Origin: an uncultured Christensenella sp.
GTDB lineage: Bacteria; Bacillota; Clostridia; Christensenellales; UBA1242
Length of the DNA: 28,377 nucleotides
Assembly (NCBI GenBank): GCA_910584815.1
Contig: CAJUBT010000018.1
Location: 1 to 28,377, forward strand
Reading direction: 5' to 3'
The notes beneath the pieces were generated by a model that saw only the letters and a program-made list of their open reading frames with translations, did not search any database and was not told the origin of the DNA. Below, one piece after another: positions 1 to 9,009 of this stretch (the stretch's first letter is position 1; every line of letters starts with the position of its first letter). The position numbers and the translations under genes were made by a program.

Positions 1-12
1 TTTATAATCAAT

Positions 13-1767
13 CTATTTTAAATCTAATTTAATATGAACATCTTTTAATTGTTGTTCTGTTACTGTGTTTGGAGCACCCATCAATGGGTCTTGTGCTGAC
101 TTATTCATTGGGAATGCAATAACTTCTTTTATACTTTCTTCATTGCATAAAAACATAAGCAACCTATCAAAACCAATAGCAGCCCCCGCGTGAGGTGGTG
201 CCCCATATTTAAAGGCATTAAATAATGCTGGAAATTTATTTTCAACCACTTCTCTATTATAACCAGCAATACGGAAAGCCTCTACCATAACATCTGGGTT
301 ATGGTTACGAACTGCTCCACTTGCAAGTTCAACGCCATTTAAAACTAAATCGTATTGATATGCCAAAATGTCAAGTGGATTTTTAGTTTTTAAGGCTTCT
401 AACTCTCCTTGTGGCATTGAAAATGGGTTATGAGAAAATTCTACATTACCATTATCATCTTCCTCATAAAAAGGAAAATCTACAACAAAACAAGGCTTAA
501 AACAGGCTTTATTAATTAAATTTAATTTATCGCCTAATTCATTTCTTAATAAACCAGTAAGTTTTAATGCTTTTAAATTGTTTATGTCTGTGATAATAAA
601 TAAAGTTTCACCATTTTTAATTTTAGTTTTTTGTTTTAAAACAGAAACATCATTTTCACTTAAGAATTTTGCGGCTGGACCAGAAAAACTATTTTCTTCA
701 TATTTTAAGTAAACAAGACCACCAGCCCCTTGAAGTTTAATATAATCTGTTAACGCATCAAAAAACCTTCTTCCCATTTCATTTGCTGTTGCTTTTATAC
801 CATAAATATTTTTGCCATTAAAAACTGTAAATGAATGATTTTTAAATTCTTCTGTTAAATTTATTAATGTTAATGGATTTCTTAAGTCTGGTTTATCGCT
901 TCCATAGGTGTTCATTGCTTCGTTAAATTTAATTCTTGCGAATGGAGGCTTATCTACTTGCAAATTTGTAAAATTAGTTAAAGTGTTATAAAGAACAGTT
1001 TCTAAAACTTGTAAAATTTCATCTTGAGTTGCAAAACTTACTTCAAAGTCTAACTGATAAAAATCGGTTGGGCTACGGTCTGCACGAGCATCTTCATCCC
1101 TAAAACAAGGTGCTATTTGAAAGTATCTGTTAAAGCCACTAACCATTAAAAGTTGTTTAAATTGCTGAGGGCTTTGTGGAAGTGCATAAAAACAACCAGC
1201 ATTCATTCTGCTTGGAACTAAAAAGTCTCTTGCTCCTTCTGGGCTTGAAGAAGTTAAAATTGGGGTTTGAACTTCAACAAATTCAAGTTCATTCATTTGT
1301 GCTCTAATAAAATTTAAAAGTTTAGCACGAAGCAAAATATTATCATAATTTTGTTTGTTGCGTAAATCTAAATACCTATATTTTAATCTAGTATTTTCAT
1401 TTTGTTCTCTTGCTCTTACAATTTCAAAAGGTAAAGTTTCGGTGCATAAACCTAGCACTTTAATTTCACTGGCAAAAATTTCAATTTCTCCAGTTTCCAT
1501 TTCTTGATTTATGTTCTTTTCTCCTCTAGACCTTACTTCGCCTAAAATTGTTACGGTGCTTTCACGGGTTATTCCTTCAATTAATTTTTCATCTTCAACA
1601 AAAACTTGAACAACTCCTGTTTGGTCTCTTAAAGTTAAAAAAGTTAATGCACCCATTTTGCGAATGTTATTAACCCAGCCTGCAACTTTAACTATTGCCC
1701 CAATATGTTTTGCTTTTAATGTTCCGCACATATGTGTGTGATATATATTATTTTTTAAACTTATCAT
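13..1767 (-). CDS. aspS: Aspartyl-tRNA synthetase
   Basis: Class II aminoacyl-tRNA synthetase that charges tRNA-Asp in the cytoplasm. At 584 aa it is the usual bacterial length. An N-terminal OB-fold anticodon-binding domain (about residues 12-110, with WVNNIRKMGALTF at 31-43) is followed by the catalytic core. The core has VEVQTPILTSSSPEGARDF (164-182), motif 2 FRDEDARADR (222-231) and a C-terminal motif 3 ending in GAAIGFDRLLM. The start ATG at 1767 has only a weak purine-rich GAGAG upstream. A plausible promoter lies at 1790-1818. The stop is TAG, 12 bases from the window edge. No T-box leader is visible. Whether the enzyme is discriminating or also charges tRNA-Asn cannot be decided here. 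The identity is secure. Confidence 0.97.
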   Translation of the reverse strand: MISLKNNIYHTHMCGTLKAKHIGAIVKVAGWVNNIRKMGALTFLTLRDQTGVVQVFVEDEKLIEGITRESTVTILGEVRSRGEKNINQEMETGEIEIFASEIKVLGLCTETLPFEIVRAREQNENTRLKYRYLDLRNKQNYDNILLRAKLLNFIRAQMNELEFVEVQTPILTSSSPEGARDFLVPSRMNAGCFYALPQSPQQFKQLLMVSGFNRYFQIAPCFRDEDARADRSPTDFYQLDFEVSFATQDEILQVLETVLYNTLTNFTNLQVDKPPFARIKFNEAMNTYGSDKPDLRNPLTLINLTEEFKNHSFTVFNGKNIYGIKATANEMGRRFFDALTDYIKLQGAGGLVYLKYEENSFSGPAAKFLSENDVSVLKQKTKIKNGETLFIITDINNLKALKLTGLLRNELGDKLNLINKACFKPCFVVDFPFYEEDDNGNVEFSHNPFSMPQGELEALKTKNPLDILAYQYDLVLNGVELASGAVRNHNPDVMVEAFRIAGYNREVVENKFPALFNAFKYGAPPHAGAAIGFDRLLMFLCNEESIKEVIAFPMNKSAQDPLMGAPNTVTEQQLKDVHIKLDLK

Positions 1768-1789
1768 ATTTTTGTTTCTCTCTTTTTTA

Positions 1790-1818
1790 ATTGTAATTAC
1801 CTTTTGTTAATAAAACAA
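1790..1818 (-). promoter_or_regulatory. Probable sigma-A promoter of aspS
   Basis: Reading the minus strand, TTGTTT (1813-1818) and TACAAT (1790-1795) are separated by exactly 17 bases, about 25 bases upstream of the aspS start. Both hexamers are close to consensus, but the surroundings are so AT-rich that chance matches are common. Confidence 0.45.
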
Positions 1819-2190
1819 AAAAGCATTTATAAAATAAACTTTAATAAACTTAACGACATAATTTTTTTTAATAGTTATAAATATAATTCCAGTTGTAAAT
1901 TTTTAATAATAAAAAATGTTTTAAATATAAAAGCCTTTATAATAACAAAATATTTTTACTTTCTTTAAAAGCTTACCTAAACTAAAAAATAATTTGTATT
2001 TTAACTAATAAACCATTAAATTTAAAATTTATTTTAAATAACTTGACTATAATTTTATTTAACATATATATTATTACATAACTAAAATAAAAATCAAATA
2101 AAATTATTAATTTTTAGAAATATTATGTTTATTTTTAAGAATTTTTCAATTTTTTTTGTTTGTGCAATTTGACAATAATAATAAGAGTTA
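1819..2190. other. AT-rich divergent intergenic region
   Basis: This stretch between the divergent aspS and the repeat-protein gene has very few G or C bases and no open frame with a ribosome binding site. I see no structured RNA. It appears to be only spacer upstream of the promoters at either end. Confidence 0.6.
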
Positions 2191-2219
2191 TTGACAAATT
2201 TGCAAATATCAAATATAAT
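2191..2219 (+). promoter_or_regulatory. Perfect-consensus sigma-A promoter
   Basis: TTGACA (2191-2196) and TATAAT (2214-2219) match the housekeeping consensus at all 12 positions with the optimal 17-base spacer. Transcription should start near 2226, a short leader before the GGGGG ribosome binding site (2237-2241) and the ATG at 2252. A second TTGACA at 2169 has no matching -10. This predicts strong, largely constitutive expression of the downstream secreted protein. Confidence 0.88.
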
Positions 2220-2251
2220 AAGTAAAGTAAATTTAAGGGGGAAACTTCTAT

Positions 2252-3280
2252 ATGATTAGAACAAAAAAAGCAAATATCATTAGAGATAACATAAAAGGCG
2301 CTTTAATTGCAACTGCTGCTTTTGCTATGGTTGCTGGTATGGTTTGGGGTGGCCCAAAACTATATGCTCACGCACAAGATATGTTTCAAGATAAAGAAGC
2401 CATAGAAATGAAAGCTCCTTTCGATTTAGATGGCGTTCAACAAATTACCATTAATGGTGATGTTTATTTTATAGATAATGATGGTTCAGCTTATATATTT
2501 GATGCTGAACGCGGTGGATATATCGGTGTTGCAATTGATTCTGAAGGAGTAACACAACAAGTAAATAATGGCACTACATCTAAACCAAGTGGCTCAACAG
2601 GTTCTCAAACAACTACTCCAACTGGTTCAAATAACAACAATAGCACCGGAACTGGCAACAAAACTGGAAATACATATGTAGACCAAAGCACCACAAACAT
2701 TGATAATAGTACTACAAATATTGACAACAGCACTACTGTTATTGGCGACCAAAATAATGTTAATGGCGGCGGGAACTATAATGACCCTAACCAAGATAAC
2801 AATGGCGGTAATAATGGAAACAACAATGGTGGCGACAATAACAATGGTGGAAACAATGGAAACAACAACGGTGGCGATAATAATAATGGCGGTAATAATG
2901 GAAACAACAATGGTCAAACCACTGGTCCAATTACAATTCAACCTCAACCAGAACCTGACACTGGCGTTATAGACCCAATTCAAGGTGGTAATAATGGCGG
3001 CGGTCAAGGTGGTGACCAGGGTGGAGACCAAGGCGGAGGTGATCAAGGTGGTGATCAGGGCGGAGACCAAGGTGATGGTGACCAAGGCGGAAGCGATCAA
3101 GGTGGTGATGACCAAGGACAAAATCCAAACGATGGTGGCGGAGATTTCCTATCAGACTTAATTAATCAAGGCATACTCCCACCTAATATAACAATTCAAC
3201 CACAAGGCGATGGGGCTGCTAATACTCTTCAACAAGAAGAATTTAAAATACCTCAAGGCGAAATGGAACAAGAACCATAA
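2252..3280 (+). CDS. Secreted Asn/Gly-rich low-complexity repeat protein
   Basis: 342 aa with no recognised domain; the function is unknown. A positively charged N-terminus (MIRTKKANIIRDNIK) and hydrophobic segment (about 16-33) followed by a Y-A-H-A/Q site near 38-42 look like a Sec signal peptide or N-terminal anchor. Residues 55-98 (DGVQQITINGDVYFIDNDGSAYIF) resemble a small folded beta module. The rest is low complexity: a Ser/Thr/Gly linker (107-140), two copies of TTNIDNS (147-161), a 14-residue unit DNNNGGNNGNNNGG repeated about three times (182-221), a QGGD-type tract (244-290) and a Pro/Gln tail. There is no LPxTG motif or terminal membrane helix. It is monocistronic, with a perfect promoter and a strong terminator at 3311-3341. 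Inference: an abundant exported or cell-envelope protein with a flexible tail. Secretion is likely; the role is unknown. Confidence 0.88.
   Translation: MIRTKKANIIRDNIKGALIATAAFAMVAGMVWGGPKLYAHAQDMFQDKEAIEMKAPFDLDGVQQITINGDVYFIDNDGSAYIFDAERGGYIGVAIDSEGVTQQVNNGTTSKPSGSTGSQTTTPTGSNNNNSTGTGNKTGNTYVDQSTTNIDNSTTNIDNSTTVIGDQNNVNGGGNYNDPNQDNNGGNNGNNNGGDNNNGGNNGNNNGGDNNNGGNNGNNNGQTTGPITIQPQPEPDTGVIDPIQGGNNGGGQGGDQGGDQGGGDQGGDQGGDQGDGDQGGSDQGGDDQGQNPNDGGGDFLSDLINQGILPPNITIQPQGDGAANTLQQEEFKIPQGEMEQEP
2795..3121 (+). repeat. In-gene tandem repeats (NNGG-type then QGGD-type)
   Basis: The first block, about 2795-2914, is three near-copies of a 42-base unit encoding 14 residues. The second, about 2981-3121, is an irregular array of 12-15-base units encoding QGGD/DQGG. 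Copies differ at third codon positions (GGT/GGC/GGA), so the array is not a very recent expansion. The tract is much richer in G than the surrounding DNA because of its glycine codons. Confidence 0.85.
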
Positions 3281-3310
3281 CAATTAATTATTAAATAATT
3301 ATAAAAAAAT

Positions 3311-3345
3311 AAAAGTAGAGAAAAACAACTTCTCTACTTTTTTAT
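3311..3345 (+). terminator. Rho-independent terminator of the repeat-protein gene
   Basis: A 12-base-pair stem pairs AAAAGTAGAGAA (3311-3322) with TTCTCTACTTTT (3330-3341) around a 7-base loop and runs into more T. It lies about 30 bases after the stop. The flanking A and T runs could let it work in both directions. Confidence 0.9.
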
Positions 3346-3557
3346 TTAATAATATTTTTTAATGGTTATTAATTTGTTTCTAAAAACTTAACTAAAAATA
3401 TATTTTAGTTGTGTTCTATAAAAACACTTAATTATTTTACAAATTTAATGTTTACTTATAAAAGTTTATTATGTTTTAAATTTATATTTTATATAGAAAT
3501 ACATAATAGCATTCAAAGTAAATTTAAAAACTATAATTTAATTAAAATATACTTCAA

Positions 3558-4931
3558 TTATGCCTCTAATTTTTTTGTTATATAGTTTACTAATTCAGCT
3601 ATTTTAACTCTTTCCTGTTTCATTGTATCTCTGTCTCTAATGGTTACAGAGTTATCTTCCAAAGTATCAAAATCTACAGTTACGCAAAATGGAGTGCCAA
3701 TTTCATCGTGACGACGATAGCGTTTACCTATGCTTCCTGCTTCATCATAATCTGCCATAAAATGTTTTATTAAACTATTATAAACTTCACTAGCTTTTTC
3801 ACCTAAATTTTTCTGTAGTGGTAATACAGCAACTTTAAAGGGTGCAAGATATGGTTTTAACTTTAATACAACTCTTGTTTCATCATTATCTAATTTTTCT
3901 GTTTTATAAGCATTACATAATGTTGCTAAAAATAATCTATCAGCACCAATTGAATATTCAACCACATTTGGTAAAAATTTTTCATTAGTAAAAGGGTCGG
4001 TATAAAGCATTGTTTTACCGCTAAATTCTTGATGGCGGCTTAAATCCCACTCACCTCTGTTATGAATACCATTTAGTTCTTGCCATCCCATTGGGAAATT
4101 GTATTGTATATCGCAAGCAGCTTTTGCATAGTGTGCTAACTTATCGTGATCGTGAAATCTTAGTTTAGTTTCATCTAAACCAATTACATCTTTTACAAAA
4201 CTTAAAGCTTTTTGTTTATAACTATCGTATGTTTCCATACTATTTTCTGCTTTACAGAAATTTTGAAGTTCCATTTGTTCAAATTCTACAGTTCTAAATA
4301 AAAAGTTACCTGGAGTAATTTCGTTACGGAAAGATTTTCCTATTTGTGCAATTGCAAAAGGAACTTTTGCCCTCATAGTTCTTTGTATGTTTTGAAAATT
4401 AATATATTCACCTTGGCAAGTTTCTGGGCGAAGATAAACAACATCTTTTTCATCACCAACCATTTGGCGTGATGTTATAAACATTGGGTTAAATTTACGG
4501 ATTTGAGTCCAATCTTTGTTGCCACAATTTGGGCATTTTATGTTATGGTCTTCAATATATTTCTCTAATTCTTCATTAGTCATTGCTTCTGCAGAAACGG
4601 TGTTTTTACTATGATTTTCAACTAAAGTATCTGCTCTAAACCTTTGTTTGCAAACTTTGCAATCCATTTTAGGGTCACCAAAACTTTGTACGTGACCACT
4701 TGCTTCCCATACTCTTGGGTTCATTAAAATTGCGGCATCAACACCATATGTGTTTGCATCTTCTTGCACAAAGGTTTTCCACCACGCTTTTTTAATGTTA
4801 TTTTTAAGTTCAACACCTAGAGGACCAAAATCCCAAGTGTTTGCAAAGCCACCATATATTTCACTGCCTGGAAACACAAAGCCCCTGCTTTTACAAAATG
4901 CAACAATTTGTTGCATAGTTAATTCTTCCAT
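3558..4931 (-). CDS. glyS: Glycyl-tRNA synthetase, dimeric (alpha2) type
   Basis: Charges tRNA-Gly. This 457-aa single-chain class II enzyme is the eukaryote/archaea-like type found in many low-GC Gram-positives, not the two-subunit GlyQ/GlyS form. The N-terminus carries FVFPGSEIYGGFANTWDFGP (18-37). Cysteine pairs C91/C94 and C133/C136 flank an insertion and look like a zinc site. LRPETCQGEYI (168-178) and motif 2 FRNEITP (201-207) follow, then motif 3 SIGADRLF near 326 and a C-terminal anticodon-binding domain. AAAGGA precedes the ATG at a normal distance. No T-box leader is visible in the 230 AT-rich bases upstream. The identity is secure. Confidence 0.96.
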   Translation of the reverse strand: MEELTMQQIVAFCKSRGFVFPGSEIYGGFANTWDFGPLGVELKNNIKKAWWKTFVQEDANTYGVDAAILMNPRVWEASGHVQSFGDPKMDCKVCKQRFRADTLVENHSKNTVSAEAMTNEELEKYIEDHNIKCPNCGNKDWTQIRKFNPMFITSRQMVGDEKDVVYLRPETCQGEYINFQNIQRTMRAKVPFAIAQIGKSFRNEITPGNFLFRTVEFEQMELQNFCKAENSMETYDSYKQKALSFVKDVIGLDETKLRFHDHDKLAHYAKAACDIQYNFPMGWQELNGIHNRGEWDLSRHQEFSGKTMLYTDPFTNEKFLPNVVEYSIGADRLFLATLCNAYKTEKLDNDETRVVLKLKPYLAPFKVAVLPLQKNLGEKASEVYNSLIKHFMADYDEAGSIGKRYRRHDEIGTPFCVTVDFDTLEDNSVTIRDRDTMKQERVKIAELVNYITKKLEA

Positions 4932-5161
4932 TTTTATATTTCCTTTTTCTTATTTTTATATATTAAATGTTTAAATTTATAAATAAAATTGTTATTTTTA
5001 AAGTTAAAATAATTAGGTAAATTAAAATTTAGAAATAATCTTTTCACATAATTAAAAATTTACCATATTAATAACTTAACTTTTATTTTTTTATTTATTT
5101 AAAATATGTTTAAAATTTTTTAATTTTACTTTTAAATTATTTAAATTTCGAACTAAAAATA

Positions 5162-6367
5162 TTAATGATTTTCTATAACATTTTTTGTTTGTCTTGCAAT
5201 GCTGAGTTCTTCGTTAGTTGGGATTATATAAACAGCAACTTTTGAAGTATCTTTAGAAATTTTAAAGTTTTCACCTCTTACAAAGTTTTTGTTTGCTTCT
5301 ATATCAAAATCTATTCCCATAAAATTCATATCTTGCAAAACTTCTTCACGCATTTCACTACTATTTTCGCCAATACCAGCACTAAACGCAATGGCATCAA
5401 CTCCATTCATTGCTGCGATATAAGACCCTATATATTTTTTAATTACATATACAAACTTTTTTCGTGCAAGCATACTTTTTTTATCGCCTTCGTTTGAATA
5501 CTTCATTATGTCTCTATGGTCGCTATAGTGTTCACTTAACCCTAGTAACCCACTTTTTTTGTTTAATGCAGTTACTGTTTCGTTTATATTCATTTTTGTT
5601 TTATCCATTACAAATTCAATAACTGCAGGGTCTATATCCCCACTTCTAGTTCCCATAACAAGCCCTTCTAGCGGAGTAAAGCCCATAGAGGTATCTACAC
5701 ACTGCCCGTTTTTAACAGCACAAATGCTAGCCCCATTACCTATATGACAAGAAATTATTTTAAGGTCTTTAATATCTTTCCCTAAAACTTTTGCAAGTTC
5801 GTTTGCTATATATTCGTGACTTGTTCCGTGAAAGCCATATTTTCTAACCCCATAATTTTCATACCAAGAATATGGCACTGCATACATATAGGCATAATCT
5901 GGCATTGTGGCGTGAAAAGCGGTATCAAAAACTGCAACATTTTTCTTTCCAAGCATAACTTTTTTGCAAGCTTCTATTCCAAGAATGTTTGCTGGCATAT
6001 GAAGTGGCCCAAGAACTATATTATCTTTAAGATCATTCATAACATCATCATCTATTAACACAGCTTTATTATATTTTTCTGCCCCGTGCAAAACTCTGTG
6101 CCCAACAGCCCCAATTTCATCTAAACTTTTAATAACGCCAAGTTCATTATCTACCAATGTGCTTAAAACAAATTCTAAGCCTTGTGCGTGGTCTTGTAAT
6201 GGTCTGTAAATAGTTGAAGATTTCCCATTAGCCTTGTGAGTGAGTGAAGAATATTCTGGTTCTCCTATTCTCTCTACTAGCCCTTTTGCTAAAACCTTTT
6301 CATTTTCCATATCTAAAAGTTGATATTTAATTGAACTACTACCAGCATTTATTACTAATATTTTCAT
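5162..6367 (-). CDS. ackA: Acetate kinase
   Basis: Converts acetyl phosphate and ADP to acetate and ATP, the energy-yielding step of acetate fermentation. At 401 aa it is full length for the ASKHA-fold family. The N-terminus MKILVINAGSSSIKYQLLD holds the conserved N7. R91, D148, H180 and R241 fall at the same numbers as the catalytic and substrate residues of the Methanosarcina enzyme, and the C-terminal TNEE motif is at 384-387. The start has AGGAG upstream. It lies downstream of pta on the same strand with a 225-base gap that shows no clear terminator, so both co-transcription and separate promoters are possible. Confidence 0.97.
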   Translation of the reverse strand: MKILVINAGSSSIKYQLLDMENEKVLAKGLVERIGEPEYSSLTHKANGKSSTIYRPLQDHAQGLEFVLSTLVDNELGVIKSLDEIGAVGHRVLHGAEKYNKAVLIDDDVMNDLKDNIVLGPLHMPANILGIEACKKVMLGKKNVAVFDTAFHATMPDYAYMYAVPYSWYENYGVRKYGFHGTSHEYIANELAKVLGKDIKDLKIISCHIGNGASICAVKNGQCVDTSMGFTPLEGLVMGTRSGDIDPAVIEFVMDKTKMNINETVTALNKKSGLLGLSEHYSDHRDIMKYSNEGDKKSMLARKKFVYVIKKYIGSYIAAMNGVDAIAFSAGIGENSSEMREEVLQDMNFMGIDFDIEANKNFVRGENFKISKDTSKVAVYIIPTNEELSIARQTKNVIENH

Positions 6368-6592
6368 ATATTTTTTTCTCCTATAATTCTTTAAACATAA
6401 TATAATATAAAAATTTTAAAAACCTTATTTTAGTAACCTAACTAATTAACTAAAAAAATTTAATTTTTTCATTATAAAATTATAAATTAACTTACAATAC
6501 TTTAACACTGTAAAATAAACTTTTAATAACTTATAAATATAATCATAAAAATTTATTTCAACTATTTTAATAACAAATAAGGTTTTAAATTT

Positions 6593-7588
6593 TTAATTTT
6601 GTGTTTGTAAACTTGTTACAGCTGTCATAACAACAATATCATCAACACTACACCCTCGAGATAGATCATTAATAGGCTTATTAAACCCTTGCATTATTAT
6701 GCCCACGGCTTGAAGCCCACCAAATCTTTCAATAAGTTTATAACCAATATTTCCAGCATCTAAGTCTGGGAAAATTAAAACATTTGCCTTCCCTGCTATT
6801 TTACTGCCTTTCCCTTTAAGTTCTCCTACTTCTTTTATTAAGGCACAGTCTGTTTGCATTTCTCCATCTATCAACAATTTAGGATCTTTTTGTTTTGCAA
6901 TTTTTAAAGCTTCTCTAACTTTTAAAATACTTTCATCGCTATTACCGCCGCTACCAAAACTAGAAAAACTTAACATTGCTACTTTTGGTTCTATGCCACA
7001 AAAAGCTTTTGCAGATTGTGCAGTTTCAATGGCAATATCGGCAAGTTGTTCTGCATTAGGGTTAATATTTAAACTACAATCTCCTGCAACAATAACATTG
7101 TTTTCGCCAAAACCAAGTTTATCTGTTCCAACAAAAATTACACAAGAAGATGCAGTTTTGATATTTGGTTTAGTTTTAATAATTTGTAATGCTGGGCGCA
7201 AAACATCGGAAGTTGCAGTTTCTGCCCCTCCAACAAATCCATCGGCATAACCAAGTTCAACAAGCATACAAGCAAAGTAGAAATTATCTTGCAACAATTT
7301 TTTAGCTTCTTCTGCTGTTAACCCTTTATTCTTTCTAATTTCAACAAGTTTATCAATAAATTCTGGCAATAGGTCGCTATCTTTTGGGTTAATTATAACT
7401 GCATCTTTTATTTTATTAGATTTTTTGGTTAAACTATCTGGATTACCTAATAAAATAACTTTTGCTATTTTCTTTTCTATAACCTCTTCTACAGCAGTTA
7501 AAACTCTTTTGCTATAGTCTGCTTCTGGAAAAACTATTGTTTTTTGTAATGCTTTGGATTTTTCTAATAAATCTTCAACTTTAAACAT
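6593..7588 (-). CDS. pta: Phosphate acetyltransferase (short form)
   Basis: Transfers the acetyl group of acetyl-CoA to phosphate, giving acetyl phosphate for the acetate kinase encoded next. At 331 aa it is the short bacterial form with only the PTA/PTB catalytic domain and no N-terminal DRTGG region. Conserved blocks include FVGGAETATSDVLRPALQ (118-135), the SFSSFGSGGN segment and NVLIFPDLDAGNIGYKLIER near the C-terminus. GAGG lies about 9 bases before the ATG. With ackA it forms the Pta-AckA pathway, which suggests a fermentative organism. Confidence 0.97.
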   Translation of the reverse strand: MFKVEDLLEKSKALQKTIVFPEADYSKRVLTAVEEVIEKKIAKVILLGNPDSLTKKSNKIKDAVIINPKDSDLLPEFIDKLVEIRKNKGLTAEEAKKLLQDNFYFACMLVELGYADGFVGGAETATSDVLRPALQIIKTKPNIKTASSCVIFVGTDKLGFGENNVIVAGDCSLNINPNAEQLADIAIETAQSAKAFCGIEPKVAMLSFSSFGSGGNSDESILKVREALKIAKQKDPKLLIDGEMQTDCALIKEVGELKGKGSKIAGKANVLIFPDLDAGNIGYKLIERFGGLQAVGIIMQGFNKPINDLSRGCSVDDIVVMTAVTSLQTQN

Positions 7589-7619
7589 ATTTATATACCT
7601 CTTCTATTTATATAAAATT

Positions 7620-7648
7620 AATATATAATAACTAACGAATTTTGTAAA
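7620..7648 (-). promoter_or_regulatory. Probable promoter of pta
   Basis: On the minus strand TTTACA (7643-7648) and TATATT (7620-7625) are 17 bases apart, about 30 bases before the pta start. Each hexamer differs from consensus at one position. It would serve pta and perhaps ackA. Confidence 0.55.
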
Positions 7649-7756
7649 CCAATTTTTATGTTTCTTATTAAATTAAAAGTAAATATTTGATTTTCTGTTT
7701 ACATTTTTTTATGAATATTGTAACCTTATTATAATAATTATTTTAAGGAGATTAAA

Positions 7757-8254
7757 ATGGAAGCAAGAAAAGATGTTTTAAGTTGGGATGAATACTTTAT
7801 GAGCATTGCTGTGCTTGCTGCAAAGCGTAGCAAAGACCCAAACACTCAAGTTGGTTGTTGTATTGCAAATAATAAAAATGTTATAATATCTATAGGTTAT
7901 AATGGTTTTCCAAGACACTGTGGCGAGAACGACTTCCCTTGGGACAGAGAAGGTAAATTAGAAGATACTAAATACGCCTATGTTGTGCATAGTGAACTTA
8001 ATGCAATTTTAAATAGTAAACAGAGTGATTTATCTGATTGCAAACTTTATGTTTCTTTATTTCCTTGCAACGAATGTGCAAAAGCAATTATACAAAGTGG
8101 AATTAAACAAGTTTTTTATTTATGCGACATACATAAAGATGATAACATTTACAAAATTTCAAAAAAACTTTTTGATTGTGCTGGGGTTAAATATACTCAA
8201 CTTAATTTTGAAGATAAAGAAATTGTTATAAATTTAGGCAAAGAGAAAAGATAA
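7757..8254 (+). CDS. comEB: Deoxycytidylate (dCMP) deaminase, ComEB-like
   Basis: A zinc-dependent deaminase expected to convert dCMP to dUMP for thymidylate synthesis. It has 165 aa, which is normal for the family. It carries the H-x-E motif (H78, E80, in VVHSELNAIL) and the P-C-x2-C motif (C104, C107, in LFPCNECAKA). H78, C104 and C107 should hold the catalytic zinc and E80 shuttles protons. N-terminal DEYFMSIAVLAAKRSKDPNTQ is typical of ComEB/dCMP deaminases. AAGGAG lies 7 bases before the ATG. It stands alone rather than in a comE competence operon, so the housekeeping nucleotide role is the better reading. The symbol is by family resemblance. Confidence 0.9.
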   Translation: MEARKDVLSWDEYFMSIAVLAAKRSKDPNTQVGCCIANNKNVIISIGYNGFPRHCGENDFPWDREGKLEDTKYAYVVHSELNAILNSKQSDLSDCKLYVSLFPCNECAKAIIQSGIKQVFYLCDIHKDDNIYKISKKLFDCAGVKYTQLNFEDKEIVINLGKEKR

Positions 8255-8311
8255 ATTTTAAATATATTAAAACTACTTAATAAAAATTAAATATTTTTTT
8301 AAAATTCCCCC

Positions 8312-8340
8312 TTGTTTTGTGCATATAATTATTGTATACT
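8312..8340 (+). promoter_or_regulatory. Probable sigma-A promoter
   Basis: TTGTTT (8312-8317) and TATACT (8335-8340) with a 17-base spacer precede the small membrane-protein gene at 8390 by about 50 bases. Confidence 0.55.
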
Positions 8341-8389
8341 ATAAATAGTAGATGTTATTTAAAATTTTTTACAAAGGAGATAAACTATT

Positions 8390-8671
8390 ATGGGATTTTT
8401 TGGTACAATACTTTTCTTAGCCACTACAGGTGTTTCTATTTACTACTTTCCTACTTTATTTTTTGGAATTTCTTGGAGTGAATTAGTTGCTATTAGAAAC
8501 CCAGAAACCGTTAAAGATTTTTTAACAGTTATAAAAAACTATGGCTGGTCGCTAGAAAACGCCAGTAGCGAAGCGAACAGAATTTTTATAATTTCAATTG
8601 TTATATGTGCAATTGTTGGGCTTATTGTTATTGCTTCTATTCTCTATAGTTACAGAAGGGTTGGCAAATAA
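8390..8671 (+). CDS. Small two-helix membrane protein, unknown function
   Basis: 93 aa with no recognised family. Two hydrophobic segments (about 3-27 and 65-86) flank a polar stretch of roughly 37 residues (SWSELVAIRNPETVKDFLTV...). The C-terminus YSYRRVGK is positive, which suggests both ends are cytoplasmic and the loop is outside. It is probably real because AAAGGAG lies 9-10 bases upstream of the ATG and a good promoter precedes it. It is transcribed alone, ahead of the terminator-like repeat at 8791-8829. Confidence 0.75.
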   Translation: MGFFGTILFLATTGVSIYYFPTLFFGISWSELVAIRNPETVKDFLTVIKNYGWSLENASSEANRIFIISIVICAIVGLIVIASILYSYRRVGK

Positions 8672-8790
8672 TAGCTTTAAATAAAATTTAAAGTAAATAT
8701 AATTTTAGAACAAAAAAAAGGCACTAATAAAAGGCCATAAATTTTGGAACTAGCAAAATAATACTTTTAATTGTTTATAATTTAGACACA

Positions 8791-8829
8791 AAAAAATAGA
8801 ACCTAAAAAATTAATAGGTTCTATTTTTT
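8791..8829. terminator. Bidirectional rho-independent terminator
   Basis: A perfect 15-base inverted repeat, AAAAAATAGAACCTA (8791-8805) and TAGGTTCTATTTTTT (8815-8829), has a 9-base loop. A runs on one side and T runs on the other make it a terminator for both strands. It lies between the small membrane gene on plus and the small split gene on minus, so it fits both. Confidence 0.88.
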
Positions 8830-8841
8830 ATTTTGCAAAGA

Positions 8842-9003
8842 TTATTTATTATCAGTTCTATTAAAAAAATCGTTGTTCCACACTCTATCAACTACATTAA
8901 ATGTGGTTTTCATTTCTTCAGGTGTGTTAATATATATAATTTTGAATTTTCCAGATGTGGTTGATTTTTCATAATCACAAGTTGTTTCTAGTATGTGACA
9001 CAT
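8842..9003 (-). pseudogene. Possible detached C-terminal half of a small protein, or a separate 53-aa ORF
   Basis: In the same frame as the 76-aa ORF just upstream, after its TAA and two further codons, an ATG opens 53 more codons ending in TAA at 8842-8844. The product begins MCHILETTCDYEKSTT and ends VWNNDFFNRTDNK. It has protein-like composition and stops a few bases before the terminator at 8791-8829. Either the upstream gene was once about 130 residues long and a nonsense change (TGG to TAA is not a single step, but other sense codons are) split it, or this is a coupled second ORF with a G-run upstream. I do not recognise the family. Confidence 0.4.
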
Positions 9004-9009
9004 CCCCCA

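Noticed and set aside
2795..2914. CRISPR-like spacing of the 42-base units
   Set aside because: The units are contiguous, in frame, with no spacers, and encode the NNGG repeat. No cas genes are present.
2627..3121. Long open frames opposite and shifted to the repeat-protein gene (164 aa minus, 90 aa plus)
   Set aside because: They are shadows of the repetitive codons: strings of Ile/Val/Thr or Met/Thr with no ribosome binding site, fully inside a well-supported gene.
2981..3121. G-quadruplex in the QGGD-coding tract
   Set aside because: Only GG runs occur, almost no GGG, so at most weak two-layer structures are possible. The G-richness is explained by glycine codons.
4932..5161. T-box leader upstream of glyS
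   Set aside because: No specifier hairpin, antiterminator TGGNACCGCG-type bulge or terminator is visible; the region is plain AT-rich DNA.
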